DNA of 64,000 bases from Bradyrhizobium sp. WSM3983. Lineage in GTDB: Bacteria > Pseudomonadota > Alphaproteobacteria > Rhizobiales > Xanthobacteraceae. Both the position numbers and the translations under genes were made by a program. The first letter of the stretch is position 1. Each line of letters opens with the position of its first letter. Under the pieces are notes generated by a model. That model was given only the letters and a program-made list of their open reading frames with translations, ran no database searches and had not been told where the DNA came from. The DNA is taken from the NCBI RefSeq assembly GCF_000473045.1, contig NZ_AXAY01000010.1, positions 62,001 through 126,000 on the forward strand, read 5' to 3'. Of this stretch, positions 1 to 8,482 are shown one piece after another.

Positions 1-468
1 TATGTTCTCTCTGGCGTCGCGCTTGGAAATGCGCAGGCCTGCCTGGACGACTATGCGGAGGTCGCGCGTCACCGCGTATCGACGTACAACCGCGCCAAGC
101 TCAGCGACTTCCAGAGCACGCAAATCAAGATCGCCGAGACCTCAGCCAAGATCGATGCCGCGCGCCTGATCATGCGCTCGGCCTGCATCGAGGCGATGGG
201 AGACGCACGACGCAACCACACGCCCGACATGATGGCCAAGACCAGATATCGACGTGACGGGGCGTTCTCGGTCAATCTATGCACGGACGCCGTCTCAATG
301 CTGTTTGCAGCGAGCGGGGCGCGCGGCCTGTTCACGACAGGGGTGTTGCAGCGGCAATTCCGCGATGCGCACGCGATCAATTCACATCTCGCATTCAATT
401 TCGATGCGGCCGGAACTAATTATGGACGTGTGGCACTCGGCCTGCCGTCCGAGAATCTCACCTTGTGA
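1..468 (+). CDS. Flavin-dependent monooxygenase, oxygenase component (C-terminal part, truncated by window edge)
   Basis: The frame is open from base 1 to the TGA at 466-468 and gives 155 residues with no start, so the 5' part lies outside the window. The helical pattern (ALGNAQACLDDYAEVARHR early, a hydrophobic SMLFAASGARGLF segment, then an RQFRDAHAINSHLAFN segment) is that of the C-terminal domain of acyl-CoA-dehydrogenase-fold oxygenases of the HsaA/HpaB-like group. These use reduced flavin supplied by a separate reductase to hydroxylate an aromatic ring. The flavin reductase that follows 9 bases downstream supports a two-component system. The substrate cannot be told from this fragment; an ordinary acyl-CoA dehydrogenase is less likely given that neighbour. 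Confidence 0.75.
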   Translation, partial: YVLSGVALGNAQACLDDYAEVARHRVSTYNRAKLSDFQSTQIKIAETSAKIDAARLIMRSACIEAMGDARRNHTPDMMAKTRYRRDGAFSVNLCTDAVSMLFAASGARGLFTTGVLQRQFRDAHAINSHLAFNFDAAGTNYGRVALGLPSENLTL

Positions 469-477
469 GGCCGGCTG

Positions 478-1041
478 ATGAATGATTTGCCAAAGCAGCC
501 GGCCGCGCCTGATCCAGCCAACGAGTTCGCGAGCGACAGCTCTCAGATTGATCCGCGTGATTTTCGCAACGCGCTCGGCAGTTACGGAACAGGCGTCACG
601 ATCATCACGGCCACGGCGGCTGATGGAAAGCCGTATGGCATCACCTGCAACTCATTTGCGTCGGTTTCCTTGAATCCTCCCCTGGTCCTCTGGAGCCTCG
701 GAGTTTATTCGTCGAGCCTGATCGTGTTTCAGAACGCCAGCCATTTCACCGTCCACGTGCTGGGCACCTCGCAGCAGGCGCTTGCAGACAAATTCGCAAA
801 ATCGTCCGACGACAAGTTCGCGGGAGTGGACTGGACGCCAGGCCTCGGCAACGCACCGGTGCTTGCCGAGAGCGTAGCGAATTTTCAATGCCGATCCGTC
901 AATCGCTATTATGGCGGCGATCACGTGATCTTTCTCGGTGCGGTAGAGGCTTATGCCTACAACGCAACAGAGCCGCTGCTGTTTGCGCGGGGGGCGTATG
1001 GCCGGTTTCTGGCCGACGACGAGCGCCAGAAGTCGCCGTAG
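478..1041 (+). CDS. Flavin reductase, partner of a two-component monooxygenase (HpaC/HsaB-like)
   Basis: The product has 187 residues, a usual size for the flavin reductase-like FMN-binding family. After a disordered N-terminal tail of about 28 residues come GSYGTGVTIITATAADGKPY, the typical CNSFASVSLNPPLVLWSL core and a late H-V-I-F-L-G-x-V-E strand. The enzyme would reduce FMN or FAD with NAD(P)H and pass it to the oxygenase encoded just upstream. The start ATG follows the oxygenase stop by 9 bases, so the two are almost certainly cotranscribed. The gene ends 6 bases from the stop of the convergent dehydrogenase gene. Confidence 0.88.
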   Translation: MNDLPKQPAAPDPANEFASDSSQIDPRDFRNALGSYGTGVTIITATAADGKPYGITCNSFASVSLNPPLVLWSLGVYSSSLIVFQNASHFTVHVLGTSQQALADKFAKSSDDKFAGVDWTPGLGNAPVLAESVANFQCRSVNRYYGGDHVIFLGAVEAYAYNATEPLLFARGAYGRFLADDERQKSP

Positions 1042-1047
1042 GTCGAT

Positions 1048-1956
1048 TCACCGATCTGTGGCCGAGAGCTTGTAGATTTCCAAAGCGTCTGCGTCTGCGC
1101 CGCGTGCAGCCTTGGCCAATCTGAAGATCTGTCCCGCGAGGGTCGCCATCGGTACCGGTGTCGACGTCGCCTGGGCGACATCGGCGACGGTGTCGAGATC
1201 CTTCAGCATCGTCGCGATGTGGCCGAGCGGCGGCGAGTGGATTCCATGGACCATGCGCGGCACGAAGAGCTGAAGCGGGATCGAATCCGCAAAGCCGCCG
1301 GCGAGCGCCTCGGGCAGCCGGCTTGCGTCAATTCCAGCATTCGAGGCAAGGCGCGTTGCTTCCGCGAGCACGGCCATTGCGCACCCGACGATCACCTGGT
1401 TGCAGAGTTTTGTGGTCTGTCCCGCGCCGGCCGGACCCATGTGGGTGAATCTGCGCGCCATGGCCAGCACGTAGGGCCGCACTCTCTCGATATCGTCAGC
1501 TGCTCCGCCGGCCATGATCGCAAGCGTGCCTTCTTCGGCCCCCTTGGTGCCACCGGACACCGGTGCATCGATCCAGCTTGCGCCGTTCGCAGTTTTCAAT
1601 CGCGCCGCAAGCTCGCGCGCGGCGTCGGGGTGGATCGACGAGAAATCGACCACGAGCTTGCCTGCGGCGGGAGCGGCTGCAAGGCCCTCTGGTCCGAAGA
1701 TCACTTCTTCGACGGCGGTGGCATCCGTCACGCACATGAAGACGACGTCGGAGTTCTCCAACAGGTCACGAGGCGTGCCCGCGCGCTTGGCGCCGGCTTC
1801 GACGAGCGGAGCTACCTTGCCCTCCGAACGGTTCCAGACGCTGACGGGATACCCGGCCTTGAGCAGGCGCCGGGTCATCGGCGTTCCCATCAGTCCTAGG
1901 CCGAGATAGCCGAGCCTCTCGGCGCCTTGCGGGTTTGCCTTGCTCGCATCAGCCAT
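1048..1956 (-). CDS. NAD(P)-dependent 3-hydroxyisobutyrate dehydrogenase family oxidoreductase
   Basis: From the ATG at 1956, preceded by a strong GGAGGAGG, the product is 302 residues. It shows the N-terminal Rossmann motif GLGLMGTPM (about residues 20-28), the substrate-binding DAPVSGGTKGAEEG motif in the middle and the catalytic-lysine segment GAGQTTKLCNQ, all hallmarks of beta-hydroxyacid dehydrogenases (3-hydroxyisobutyrate, tartronate semialdehyde or related substrates). An open frame continues upstream to 2205 but lacks a matching ribosome site and family similarity, so I place the start at 1956. It is divergent from the ABC binding-protein gene at 2133. The exact substrate is unknown. 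Confidence 0.85.
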   Translation of the reverse strand: MADASKANPQGAERLGYLGLGLMGTPMTRRLLKAGYPVSVWNRSEGKVAPLVEAGAKRAGTPRDLLENSDVVFMCVTDATAVEEVIFGPEGLAAAPAAGKLVVDFSSIHPDAARELAARLKTANGASWIDAPVSGGTKGAEEGTLAIMAGGAADDIERVRPYVLAMARRFTHMGPAGAGQTTKLCNQVIVGCAMAVLAEATRLASNAGIDASRLPEALAGGFADSIPLQLFVPRMVHGIHSPPLGHIATMLKDLDTVADVAQATSTPVPMATLAGQIFRLAKAARGADADALEIYKLSATDR

Positions 1957-2132
1957 AGGTTGCCTCCTCCTGTCGCGGCGCAAAGCCGCGCGACCGCTGC
2001 GCACCATACATGAGGGATCCCACAGCGAAACCGGCCGGCATGCATGGCTTGCCTGATTGTTTGAACCATGAAACATTTGGGCTGGTCGGGTTGGGTGGCG
2101 TCGGTCGGCGCCGGAGCAACGGAGTGGGCACG

Positions 2133-3116
2133 ATGCGGGCAGTTTCGAGGTGGATGCTGGCAGCAGGGGCTGTGGCGGCCATGATCGCGGGCGCAAGCCC
2201 TTCACGGGCGCAGCAGATGATCCGCGTGGGCTGGACCATCCCGGCCGAGGAATCCAAATACTGGATGATGCGCAGGCCGGCCGAATTTCCCGCTATCGGC
2301 AAGACCTATAATATCGAGTGGACCCAGTTTCAGGGTACCGCACCGATGACGCAGGCCTTAGCGGCCGGCGCACTGGATTGCGCGACGCAGGCGCCGCTGT
2401 CGCTTGCCAACGGCGTGGTCGGCGGCAATCTCAAGGCCTACATCGTGGCGCAGCACGTCTTCGAGAAGCCCGGTGGCTTCTCAGTCTACTGGGCGGTCAT
2501 GGATGACTCGCCAATCAAAACGATCGCAGATCTCAAGGGCAAGACGGTCGGCATTTCCGTCATCGGCGGCGGCACGCAAGGCCCGTTCAACCTGCTCCTG
2601 AAGCAGAACGGCATCGATCCGACCAAGGACATCAAGCTGGTTGAGGTTGGTTTTGCCGTCTCCGAGGACGCGCTGCGTCAGGGCCGGGTCGATGCGGTCA
2701 ATATGAACCAGCCCTTTGCGGCGCGAGCTGAGGCCAAGGGCGGCACCCGCAAACTTTTCTCGCTGTCGCAGGCCATGCCGAACATCGTGCACATTCTGGA
2801 AGCCTGCCGTGCCGATTTCGTCGACAAGAACCCGGAGCTGGTCAAAGCCTATGTCCGCGACATCACGTCGGGCATGAAGAAGGCGCTGGCGAACCGCGAA
2901 GAGACGTTGAAGGTCGTCAATGAGGTCTTGAAAGCGCCCATCCCGGTGCTCGAGACCTATCTCCTCAAGGACAATGATTTCGGTCGCGATCCCGGTGCGG
3001 CGCCGAATTTCCCGGCGATCCAGAAGATGCTCGACATCTATGCGGAGACGGGAATGTTGCCGAAGCTGGATGTTGCGCAGTTCAAGCACCCGACGATCGT
3101 CGCGCCACTGCAATAG
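2133..3116 (+). CDS. NitT/TauT-type ABC transporter substrate-binding protein
   Basis: The product has 327 residues. A Sec signal peptide is visible: basic MRAVSRW, a hydrophobic stretch, and a likely cleavage after SRA at about residue 25. The mature part starts QQMIRVGWTIPAEESKYW and follows the SsuA/TauA/ThiY fold, including an ALDCATQAPLSLANG segment and the GKTVGISVIGGGTQGPFN strand-loop. It should bind a small organic acid, sulfonate or heterocycle in the periplasm and deliver it to the permeases at 5857-7406. The ATG at 2133 has GGAG 8 bases upstream; the longer in-frame start at 2010 would bury the signal peptide. It is separated from its ATPase gene by an IlvD-type dehydratase gene. 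Confidence 0.85.
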   Translation: MRAVSRWMLAAGAVAAMIAGASPSRAQQMIRVGWTIPAEESKYWMMRRPAEFPAIGKTYNIEWTQFQGTAPMTQALAAGALDCATQAPLSLANGVVGGNLKAYIVAQHVFEKPGGFSVYWAVMDDSPIKTIADLKGKTVGISVIGGGTQGPFNLLLKQNGIDPTKDIKLVEVGFAVSEDALRQGRVDAVNMNQPFAARAEAKGGTRKLFSLSQAMPNIVHILEACRADFVDKNPELVKAYVRDITSGMKKALANREETLKVVNEVLKAPIPVLETYLLKDNDFGRDPGAAPNFPAIQKMLDIYAETGMLPKLDVAQFKHPTIVAPLQ

Positions 3117-3147
3117 GCGATCGGGCTGTTCCTGGACCAATGAGGTC

Positions 3148-3176
3148 GCAATGTCCCGCCGCGTGCGGGACATTGC
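3148..3176. other. Perfect intercistronic hairpin (12-bp stem, 5-base loop)
   Basis: GCAATGTCCCGC (3148-3159) and GCGGGACATTGC (3165-3176) are exact reverse complements around CGCGT. The hairpin lies 31 bases after the binding-protein stop and 17 bases before the dehydratase ATG. No T-run follows, so it is not a classic intrinsic terminator. It could protect the 3' end of the binding-protein transcript, which is commonly needed in larger amounts than the rest of an ABC operon, or partly attenuate readthrough. The structure is seen directly; the role is inference. Confidence 0.7.
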
Positions 3177-3193
3177 ATGAAGATGATGCTGGC

Positions 3194-4888
3194 ATGAAGA
3201 AGTTGCGATCACGGATAACGACCGACGGCCTCGACCGAGCGCCGCACCGCGCCTTCATGCGCGCCATGGGCCTGGACGACGCGGCCATCGCCAAGCCGAT
3301 GGTGGGCATCGTCAGCATGAAGGGCGAGCAGACGCCCTGCAACATGACCCACGATTTCCAGGTGGCTGCGGCCAAGATCGGGATCGAGGAGGCCGGCGGG
3401 ACGCCGCGCGAATTCTCGACCATCTCGGTTTCCGACGGCATCAGCATGAATCACGAGGGGATGAAGTTCTCCCTGTTTTCGCGTGAACTGATCGCCGACT
3501 CCATCGAGGCCGTCGTCCATGGCCTCGCCTACGATGCGCTGATCGGATACGGCGGATGCGACAAGACGCTTCCGGGCGTGATGATGGGCATGGTTCGTTG
3601 CAACGTACCTTCCATCTTCATTTATGGCGGCAGCTCGCTGCCGGGACACGTGGATGGGCGAACGCTGACCGTTCTCGACTCCTATGAGGCCGTCGGCAGC
3701 TTCATGACCGGAGAGATCGACGCTGCGACGCTTGAGCGGATCGAGCGCGCCTGCCTGCCGACCATCGGCGCCTGCGCCGGCCAGTTCACCGCGAACACCA
3801 TGGGGATGGTGTCGGAGGCCATGGGCCTGACCATTCCAAACGTGTCGATGGTGCCCGGTGTCTATGCCGAGCGCGCGCAGATCTCCCGCCGCGCTGGGCG
3901 GCTGATCATGGAGATGCTCGAACGAGGCGGGCCGCTACCACGTGACATCGTGACGCGGAAATCCCTGGAGAATGGCGCGGCGATCGTTGCTGCGACAGGC
4001 GGCTCGACCAACGCCGCGCTGCATCTGCCGGCGATCGCGAACGAGGCCGGTATTGCATTCACGATCGATGATGTCGGTGAAGTCTTTGCCAGGACGCCGT
4101 TGATCGGAAACTTGCGGCCCGGAGGCAAATACACGGCGAAGGACGTCTACGATATCGGCGGTGCGGCCGTCGTGATCCGCGAGTTGATCCAAGGCGGGCA
4201 TATCGATGGCAGCTGCCTGACCATCACGGGCCGTACGCTCGCGGAAGAATATGGCGCGGCCCATGCGCCCGATGGCGATGTCGTTTACGCGGTTCGCGCG
4301 CCGATCATGCCCGACGGCGGTGTAGCTGTGCTGAAGGGAAACCTCTGTCCTGATGGCGCCGTCATCAAGGTTGCGGGTTTGAAGAGCCAGTTCTTTGAGG
4401 GCGTAGCGCGCGTCTTCGAGGATGAAGAGGCTTGCGTCGCGGCTGTTCGTGACCGCAGCTACAAGGCCGGCGAGGTTTTGGTGATCCGCAATGAAGGGCC
4501 GGTGGGTGGTCCCGGCATGCGCGAGATGCTCGGCGTCACCGCGCTGATCTATGGCCAGGGTATGGGCGAGAAGGTGGCCCTCATCACCGATGGTCGGTTC
4601 TCCGGCGCCACGCGCGGTATGTGTATCGGATATGTATCGCCCGAAGCGTTCGTTGGTGGGCCGTTGGCGCTCGTTCGCGATGGCGATAAGATCCGGATTG
4701 ATGCCGCTGACCGCCGCATGGACCTGCTGGTCGCCGAGCAGGAACTCGCTACGCGCCGACGCGATTGGAAGCAACGCCCGCCGCGTCATCGCGCCGGCGC
4801 GTTGGCGAAATATGCGCGTCTGGTCGGCCAGGCGCCAGGCGGGGCCGTCACGCATGAGGGGCCGACGGAGTGGCCGTGGTTCGACTGA
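3194..4888 (+). CDS. IlvD/Edd family dehydratase (dihydroxy-acid dehydratase-like)
   Basis: The product is 564 residues, full length for the family. The Fe-S ligand cysteines stand in their usual contexts: GEQTPCNMTH, GGCDKTLPG and GACAGQFTANTMGM. The C-terminal half carries EGPVGGPGMREML and ITDGRFSGATRGMCIGYVSPEA, the signature region of dihydroxy-acid dehydratases. The enzyme removes water from a 2,3-dihydroxy carboxylic acid to give a 2-oxo acid. It sits inside an ABC transporter operon next to a ring-cleaving dioxygenase, so a catabolic sugar-acid or hydroxy-acid substrate may be more likely than isoleucine-valine biosynthesis. For that reason I give no symbol. The ATG at 3194 was chosen because the product then begins at MKKLRSR as expected. 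Confidence 0.85.
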   Translation: MKKLRSRITTDGLDRAPHRAFMRAMGLDDAAIAKPMVGIVSMKGEQTPCNMTHDFQVAAAKIGIEEAGGTPREFSTISVSDGISMNHEGMKFSLFSRELIADSIEAVVHGLAYDALIGYGGCDKTLPGVMMGMVRCNVPSIFIYGGSSLPGHVDGRTLTVLDSYEAVGSFMTGEIDAATLERIERACLPTIGACAGQFTANTMGMVSEAMGLTIPNVSMVPGVYAERAQISRRAGRLIMEMLERGGPLPRDIVTRKSLENGAAIVAATGGSTNAALHLPAIANEAGIAFTIDDVGEVFARTPLIGNLRPGGKYTAKDVYDIGGAAVVIRELIQGGHIDGSCLTITGRTLAEEYGAAHAPDGDVVYAVRAPIMPDGGVAVLKGNLCPDGAVIKVAGLKSQFFEGVARVFEDEEACVAAVRDRSYKAGEVLVIRNEGPVGGPGMREMLGVTALIYGQGMGEKVALITDGRFSGATRGMCIGYVSPEAFVGGPLALVRDGDKIRIDAADRRMDLLVAEQELATRRRDWKQRPPRHRAGALAKYARLVGQAPGGAVTHEGPTEWPWFD

Positions 4889-5014
4889 GCAATCGGACGT
4901 GTGCGAAAGTGGTGACCCGTTTGGCAAGTTTCTTGCTAAGCTCGTGCTGCTGATGGAGGACATTCAGCAAGATCGGTTGCGTGATGTCAGCGCGAGAGTG
5001 AAGCGAGAAACGGG

Positions 5015-5860
5015 ATGAAGGTAGTGCCTTCGAGATCGAGCGAATGGGTGGGACCGGTGACGTCACAAAAGCGGGCTTCGGCGATCATCGAGATCGACCG
5101 CGTCTCGCAGGTCTTCCAGACTTCGGCGCGCAAGGATCATTTGGCGCTATCGAATATCTCGCTGACGATCGAGGAGGGAGCCTTCGTCTCCATCCTTGGG
5201 CCGTCCGGTTGCGGCAAGTCGACATTGCTTTACATCGTCGGCGGTTTCGTCAGCCCGACCAGCGGCGCGGCGAAGATCAAGGGACAGGCGATCACCGGGC
5301 CGGGCCCCGATCGCGGACCGGTGTTCCAGGAATTCGCGCTGTTTCCATGGAAAACCGTGCTTGGCAACGTGATGTACGGTCCGCGCCAGCAGGGTGTGCG
5401 AGCCGCCGAGGCGGAAGCGCAGAGCCGCGCTTTGATCGAAATGGTCGGGCTCAAGGGTTACGAGAGCTTCTATCCCAAGGAGCTGTCGGGCGGCATGAAG
5501 CAGCGCGTCGCGCTCGCCCGGACGCTCGCCTACCATCCCGAAGTCCTGCTGATGGACGAGCCGTTCGGCGCACTTGACGCTCACACCCGGACCCGCTTGC
5601 AGAACGACCTTCTGAACATCTGGGAGCGTGACCGCAAGACGGTGCTATTCGTCACCCACTCCGTCGATGAAGCCGTCTTCCTCTCGGACAAGGTCGTGAT
5701 GATGTCGAAGTCTCCCGGCTGCATTCGGGAAGTCATCGATATCGACCTGCCGCGCCCGCGGCGCCGCAACGAGTTGTTGCTCGATCCTCGCTACCAGAAA
5801 TACATCGTCAACATCGAGCGCATGTTCGATGAAAGCGACGAAGCCGGGGCGCCCTCATGA
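5015..5860 (+). CDS. NitT/TauT-type ABC transporter ATP-binding protein
   Basis: The 281-residue protein has all nucleotide-binding motifs in order: Walker A LGPSGCGKST, a Q-loop in FQEFALFPWKT, signature LSGGMKQRVALARTLA, Walker B VLLMDEPFGALD and the switch histidine in VTHSVDEAV. The FALFPW Q-loop context is that of SsuB/TauB/NrtD importers. The ATPase pairs with the two permeases directly downstream; its stop overlaps the first permease start by four bases. The start is uncertain: ATG 5015 gives a 25-residue extension before the conserved core, and GTG 5060 is an alternative. Confidence 0.92.
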   Translation: MKVVPSRSSEWVGPVTSQKRASAIIEIDRVSQVFQTSARKDHLALSNISLTIEEGAFVSILGPSGCGKSTLLYIVGGFVSPTSGAAKIKGQAITGPGPDRGPVFQEFALFPWKTVLGNVMYGPRQQGVRAAEAEAQSRALIEMVGLKGYESFYPKELSGGMKQRVALARTLAYHPEVLLMDEPFGALDAHTRTRLQNDLLNIWERDRKTVLFVTHSVDEAVFLSDKVVMMSKSPGCIREVIDIDLPRPRRRNELLLDPRYQKYIVNIERMFDESDEAGAPS

Positions 5861-6642
5861 TCTCGCCGGCTGCCGTAACGAAACGCGCTGCGCCGGTGCT
5901 GGCCTGCATCGGATTGCTGGCGGTGTGGCAGGTCGCCTCGCTCGGGCTGAAGAACGACAGTTTCCCGACCGCTATCGAAGCGATCCGCGCGATCCCCGAT
6001 ATCCTCGGTGACAAGGAATCGCTGATCAACATCCTGGCCTCGCTCCGCCGCATGGCGATCGGCTTTGGCATCGCGGTACTGGTTTCTATTCCGCTAGGCC
6101 TGTTGATGGGCCGTAGCCGCGCGGTCGCGGCCTTCTTCAATCCGCTGCTGATGGTGATCTATCCAGTGCCGAAGGCGGCCTTGATGCCGATCATCATGCT
6201 GTGGCTCGGCGTCGGCGATATCACCAAGACGCTGGTGATCTTCCTCGGGGTCAGCCTGCCGGTGATCTATCACAGTTTTGAGGGTGCCAAGGCCGTCGAA
6301 GAAAAGATGCTGTGGTCGGGTGCGGCGATGGGACTGTCGCCTTTGCAGCGCCTGGTCCGGATCGTGTTGCCGGCTGCGCTCCCGGAAATTCTGACCGGGT
6401 GCCGCACTGGCCTAGTGCTGGCATTGATCACCATGATCACCAGCGAGATGATCGCTCGCCAGTCGGGAGCCGGAAACATCCTCTTCAATGCGCTCGACAT
6501 GGGGCAATACGACACGGTCTACGCGATGATCATCATCGTCGGCGCGATGGGCATTTGCCTTGATGCAGTCTTTGAGCGGGTCCGCGCAAGGCTCGTGCGC
6601 TGGTCCGAGCCTCAGTTCGACATGCCGTTGAGCTTCTCATGA
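5857..6642 (+). CDS. ABC transporter permease (NitT/TauT type), first of two
   Basis: The 261-residue protein is mostly hydrophobic with about six membrane segments. The cytoplasmic coupling loop reads EEKMLWSGAAMGLSPLQRL, followed by IVLPAALPEILTGCRTGLVLAL, the EAA-type motif of BPD permeases in the SsuC/TauC group. It would form half of the inner-membrane channel for the substrate captured by the protein encoded at 2133. Both ends overlap neighbours by four bases (ATGA), which shows tight translational coupling. Confidence 0.9.
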   Translation: MISPAAVTKRAAPVLACIGLLAVWQVASLGLKNDSFPTAIEAIRAIPDILGDKESLINILASLRRMAIGFGIAVLVSIPLGLLMGRSRAVAAFFNPLLMVIYPVPKAALMPIIMLWLGVGDITKTLVIFLGVSLPVIYHSFEGAKAVEEKMLWSGAAMGLSPLQRLVRIVLPAALPEILTGCRTGLVLALITMITSEMIARQSGAGNILFNALDMGQYDTVYAMIIIVGAMGICLDAVFERVRARLVRWSEPQFDMPLSFS

Positions 6643-7406
6643 TGTCGCGGTTTCTCTCAGCAAACGTCATCTTTGGGCTCGCGCCAATCTTGTTGGTGGT
6701 TGCGCTGTGGCAAGGCCTGGTATCATTCGGCTTCGCGCCCGCGGTTTTGCTGCCCCCGCCGGGCGTCATTTTCAGCCGGCTGCTCCAACAGCTTGTAACG
6801 TGGACGTTTCAGCAGGATATCGTGGCAACGCTGATCCGGCTGTTTGCTGGTTTTGCGATAGCGGTCGTGCTTGGCGTCAGCATCGGCATTGCGGCGGCTG
6901 CTAGTCCGGCGATCAATGCCGTGGTGCGGCCGATCGTGCGGGTGCTGGCGCCATTGCCGAAGGTCGCTCTCTATCCGGCGCTGTTGCTGTTGCTTGGCTT
7001 CGGTCACGGATCGAAGATCACGCTGGTGGCGGCGGACGCGCTCTTTCCCATTCTGCTGTCAACCTATTACGGGGCTTCGACGGTGGAGCAAAAGCTGATC
7101 TGGTCGGCCATGGCGGCGGGAACGCCGCGCTATGAAATCCTGTTCAAGGTTGTCTTGCCGGCGGCAATGCCCTCGATCCTGACCGGGTGCCGGATCGGCC
7201 TTGTCATTTCCTGCATCGTGGTGTTTCTGGCAGAGATGATCACGTCGACGGACGGCCTGGGCCATGCCCTCGTGACAGCGGCCCGCACCTTCCAGGCCGT
7301 TGATATGTTCGTGCCGTTGATCACAATCTCGGTTTTGGGTTTGATCCTGAACGGCCTGTTGGGTGCCGTGCGATCGTACCTCTTGCGGGGTTTCCCCGAA
7401 GCGTGA
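6639..7406 (+). CDS. ABC transporter permease (NitT/TauT type), second of two
   Basis: The 255-residue membrane protein has the same layout as the preceding permease but is clearly diverged: its coupling loop is EQKLIWSAMAAGTPRYEIL followed by VVLPAAMPSILTGCRIGLV. Two different permeases in tandem suggest a heterodimeric channel, while many members of this importer class use a homodimer. The start overlaps the previous stop (ATGA). The gene ends 29 bases before the dioxygenase start, so importer and dioxygenase are probably one transcript. Confidence 0.9.
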   Translation: MMSRFLSANVIFGLAPILLVVALWQGLVSFGFAPAVLLPPPGVIFSRLLQQLVTWTFQQDIVATLIRLFAGFAIAVVLGVSIGIAAAASPAINAVVRPIVRVLAPLPKVALYPALLLLLGFGHGSKITLVAADALFPILLSTYYGASTVEQKLIWSAMAAGTPRYEILFKVVLPAAMPSILTGCRIGLVISCIVVFLAEMITSTDGLGHALVTAARTFQAVDMFVPLITISVLGLILNGLLGAVRSYLLRGFPEA

Positions 7407-7435
7407 ATTGACGAACAGAAGACCAGGAGTGAACC

Positions 7436-8482
7436 ATGCTGGCTGACCGCATCGAGGCAAAGTGGATCGACGCATTTTGCGAGATTTTTGAGCGATGTGC
7501 GGTCAAGGCCGGCGATACCGCGGCGATCCTCTCGGAGACCCAGTCGCGCGCGCTGAATGTACATCTGGCGGAGCTGGCCCTGCTGCGGATGGGTGCGAAG
7601 CCGTTTCACGTCGTCATGCCGACGCCGCGCAACCGCAATATCGTTCCGGTGCGCTCGACAGGCGCGAGCGAAGCGATCCAGCGGCTCGGCCCAGTCATCA
7701 CTGCGCTTCAGCAAGCGGGCTTCGTGGTGGATTGCACCATCGAAGGCCTGATGCATGCGGTGGAGACGCCCGAGATATTGAAGGCTGGCGCGCGCATTCT
7801 GGTGATCTCCAACGAGCATCCCGAGGCGCTCGAGCGGATGATGCCGGATCCAGCGCTTGAGAAGCGCGTTCGGACGGCAGCGAAGATGTTGCGTGGGACG
7901 AAGCGGATGCGGGTCACCTCGAAGGCCGGCACGGCGCTCGATGTGGACATGGTCGGCGCTTCGACAGTCGGCGTATGGGGCTGGACGGACAAGCCCGGCA
8001 CTCTGGCGCATTGGCCGGGCGGCATCGTCGTCAGCTTCCCGAAGAGCGGGACGATCAACGGCACGCTGGTGATGGCGCCTGGCGACATCAACCTCACGTT
8101 CAAGCGCTATCTGACGTCGCCGGTGAAGATGACGTTGGAGGACGATTACGTGGTCGAGCTGGAAGGCGAGGGGACCGATGCCGCAATGATGCGCGCCTAT
8201 CTCGCCGCCTGGGGCGATCGCGAGGCCTATGCCGTGTCGCATGTCGGTTTCGGCATGAACCCCGGTGCGCGCTACGAGGCGCTGTCAATGTATGACCAGC
8301 GCGACACCAACGGCACCGAGATTCGCGCCGTCTCTGGCAATTTTCTGTTCTCGACCGGTGCTAATGAGTTTGCCGGTCGTTATACCGCAGGCCATTTCGA
8401 CCTGCCAATGATGGGAACGACCATCGAGCTCGATGGCGTCGCAGTGGTGCGGGAAGGCGTGCTTCAGGACGTTTTTGGCTAG
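7436..8482 (+). CDS. NicX-like extradiol-type ring-cleavage dioxygenase (2,5-dihydroxypyridine 5,6-dioxygenase family)
   Basis: The 348-residue product matches, from memory, the Pseudomonas putida NicX family along its length: KAGARILVISNEHPEAL, then RVTSKAGTALD, DKPGTLAHWPGG, GTLVMAPGDI and SGNFLFSTGANEF. NicX binds Fe(II) with two histidines and one aspartate; the equivalents here are His269 in AVSHVGFGMNPGARY and His320 and Asp322 in GHFDLP. NicX opens 2,5-dihydroxypyridine to N-formylmaleamate in nicotinate breakdown. The gene follows an ABC importer by 29 bases. No other complete nic pathway is visible nearby, so the real substrate may be a different dihydroxylated N-heterocycle or aminophenol. 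The fold also resembles M29 aminopeptidases, the main alternative name such genes receive. Confidence 0.8.
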   Translation: MLADRIEAKWIDAFCEIFERCAVKAGDTAAILSETQSRALNVHLAELALLRMGAKPFHVVMPTPRNRNIVPVRSTGASEAIQRLGPVITALQQAGFVVDCTIEGLMHAVETPEILKAGARILVISNEHPEALERMMPDPALEKRVRTAAKMLRGTKRMRVTSKAGTALDVDMVGASTVGVWGWTDKPGTLAHWPGGIVVSFPKSGTINGTLVMAPGDINLTFKRYLTSPVKMTLEDDYVVELEGEGTDAAMMRAYLAAWGDREAYAVSHVGFGMNPGARYEALSMYDQRDTNGTEIRAVSGNFLFSTGANEFAGRYTAGHFDLPMMGTTIELDGVAVVREGVLQDVFG

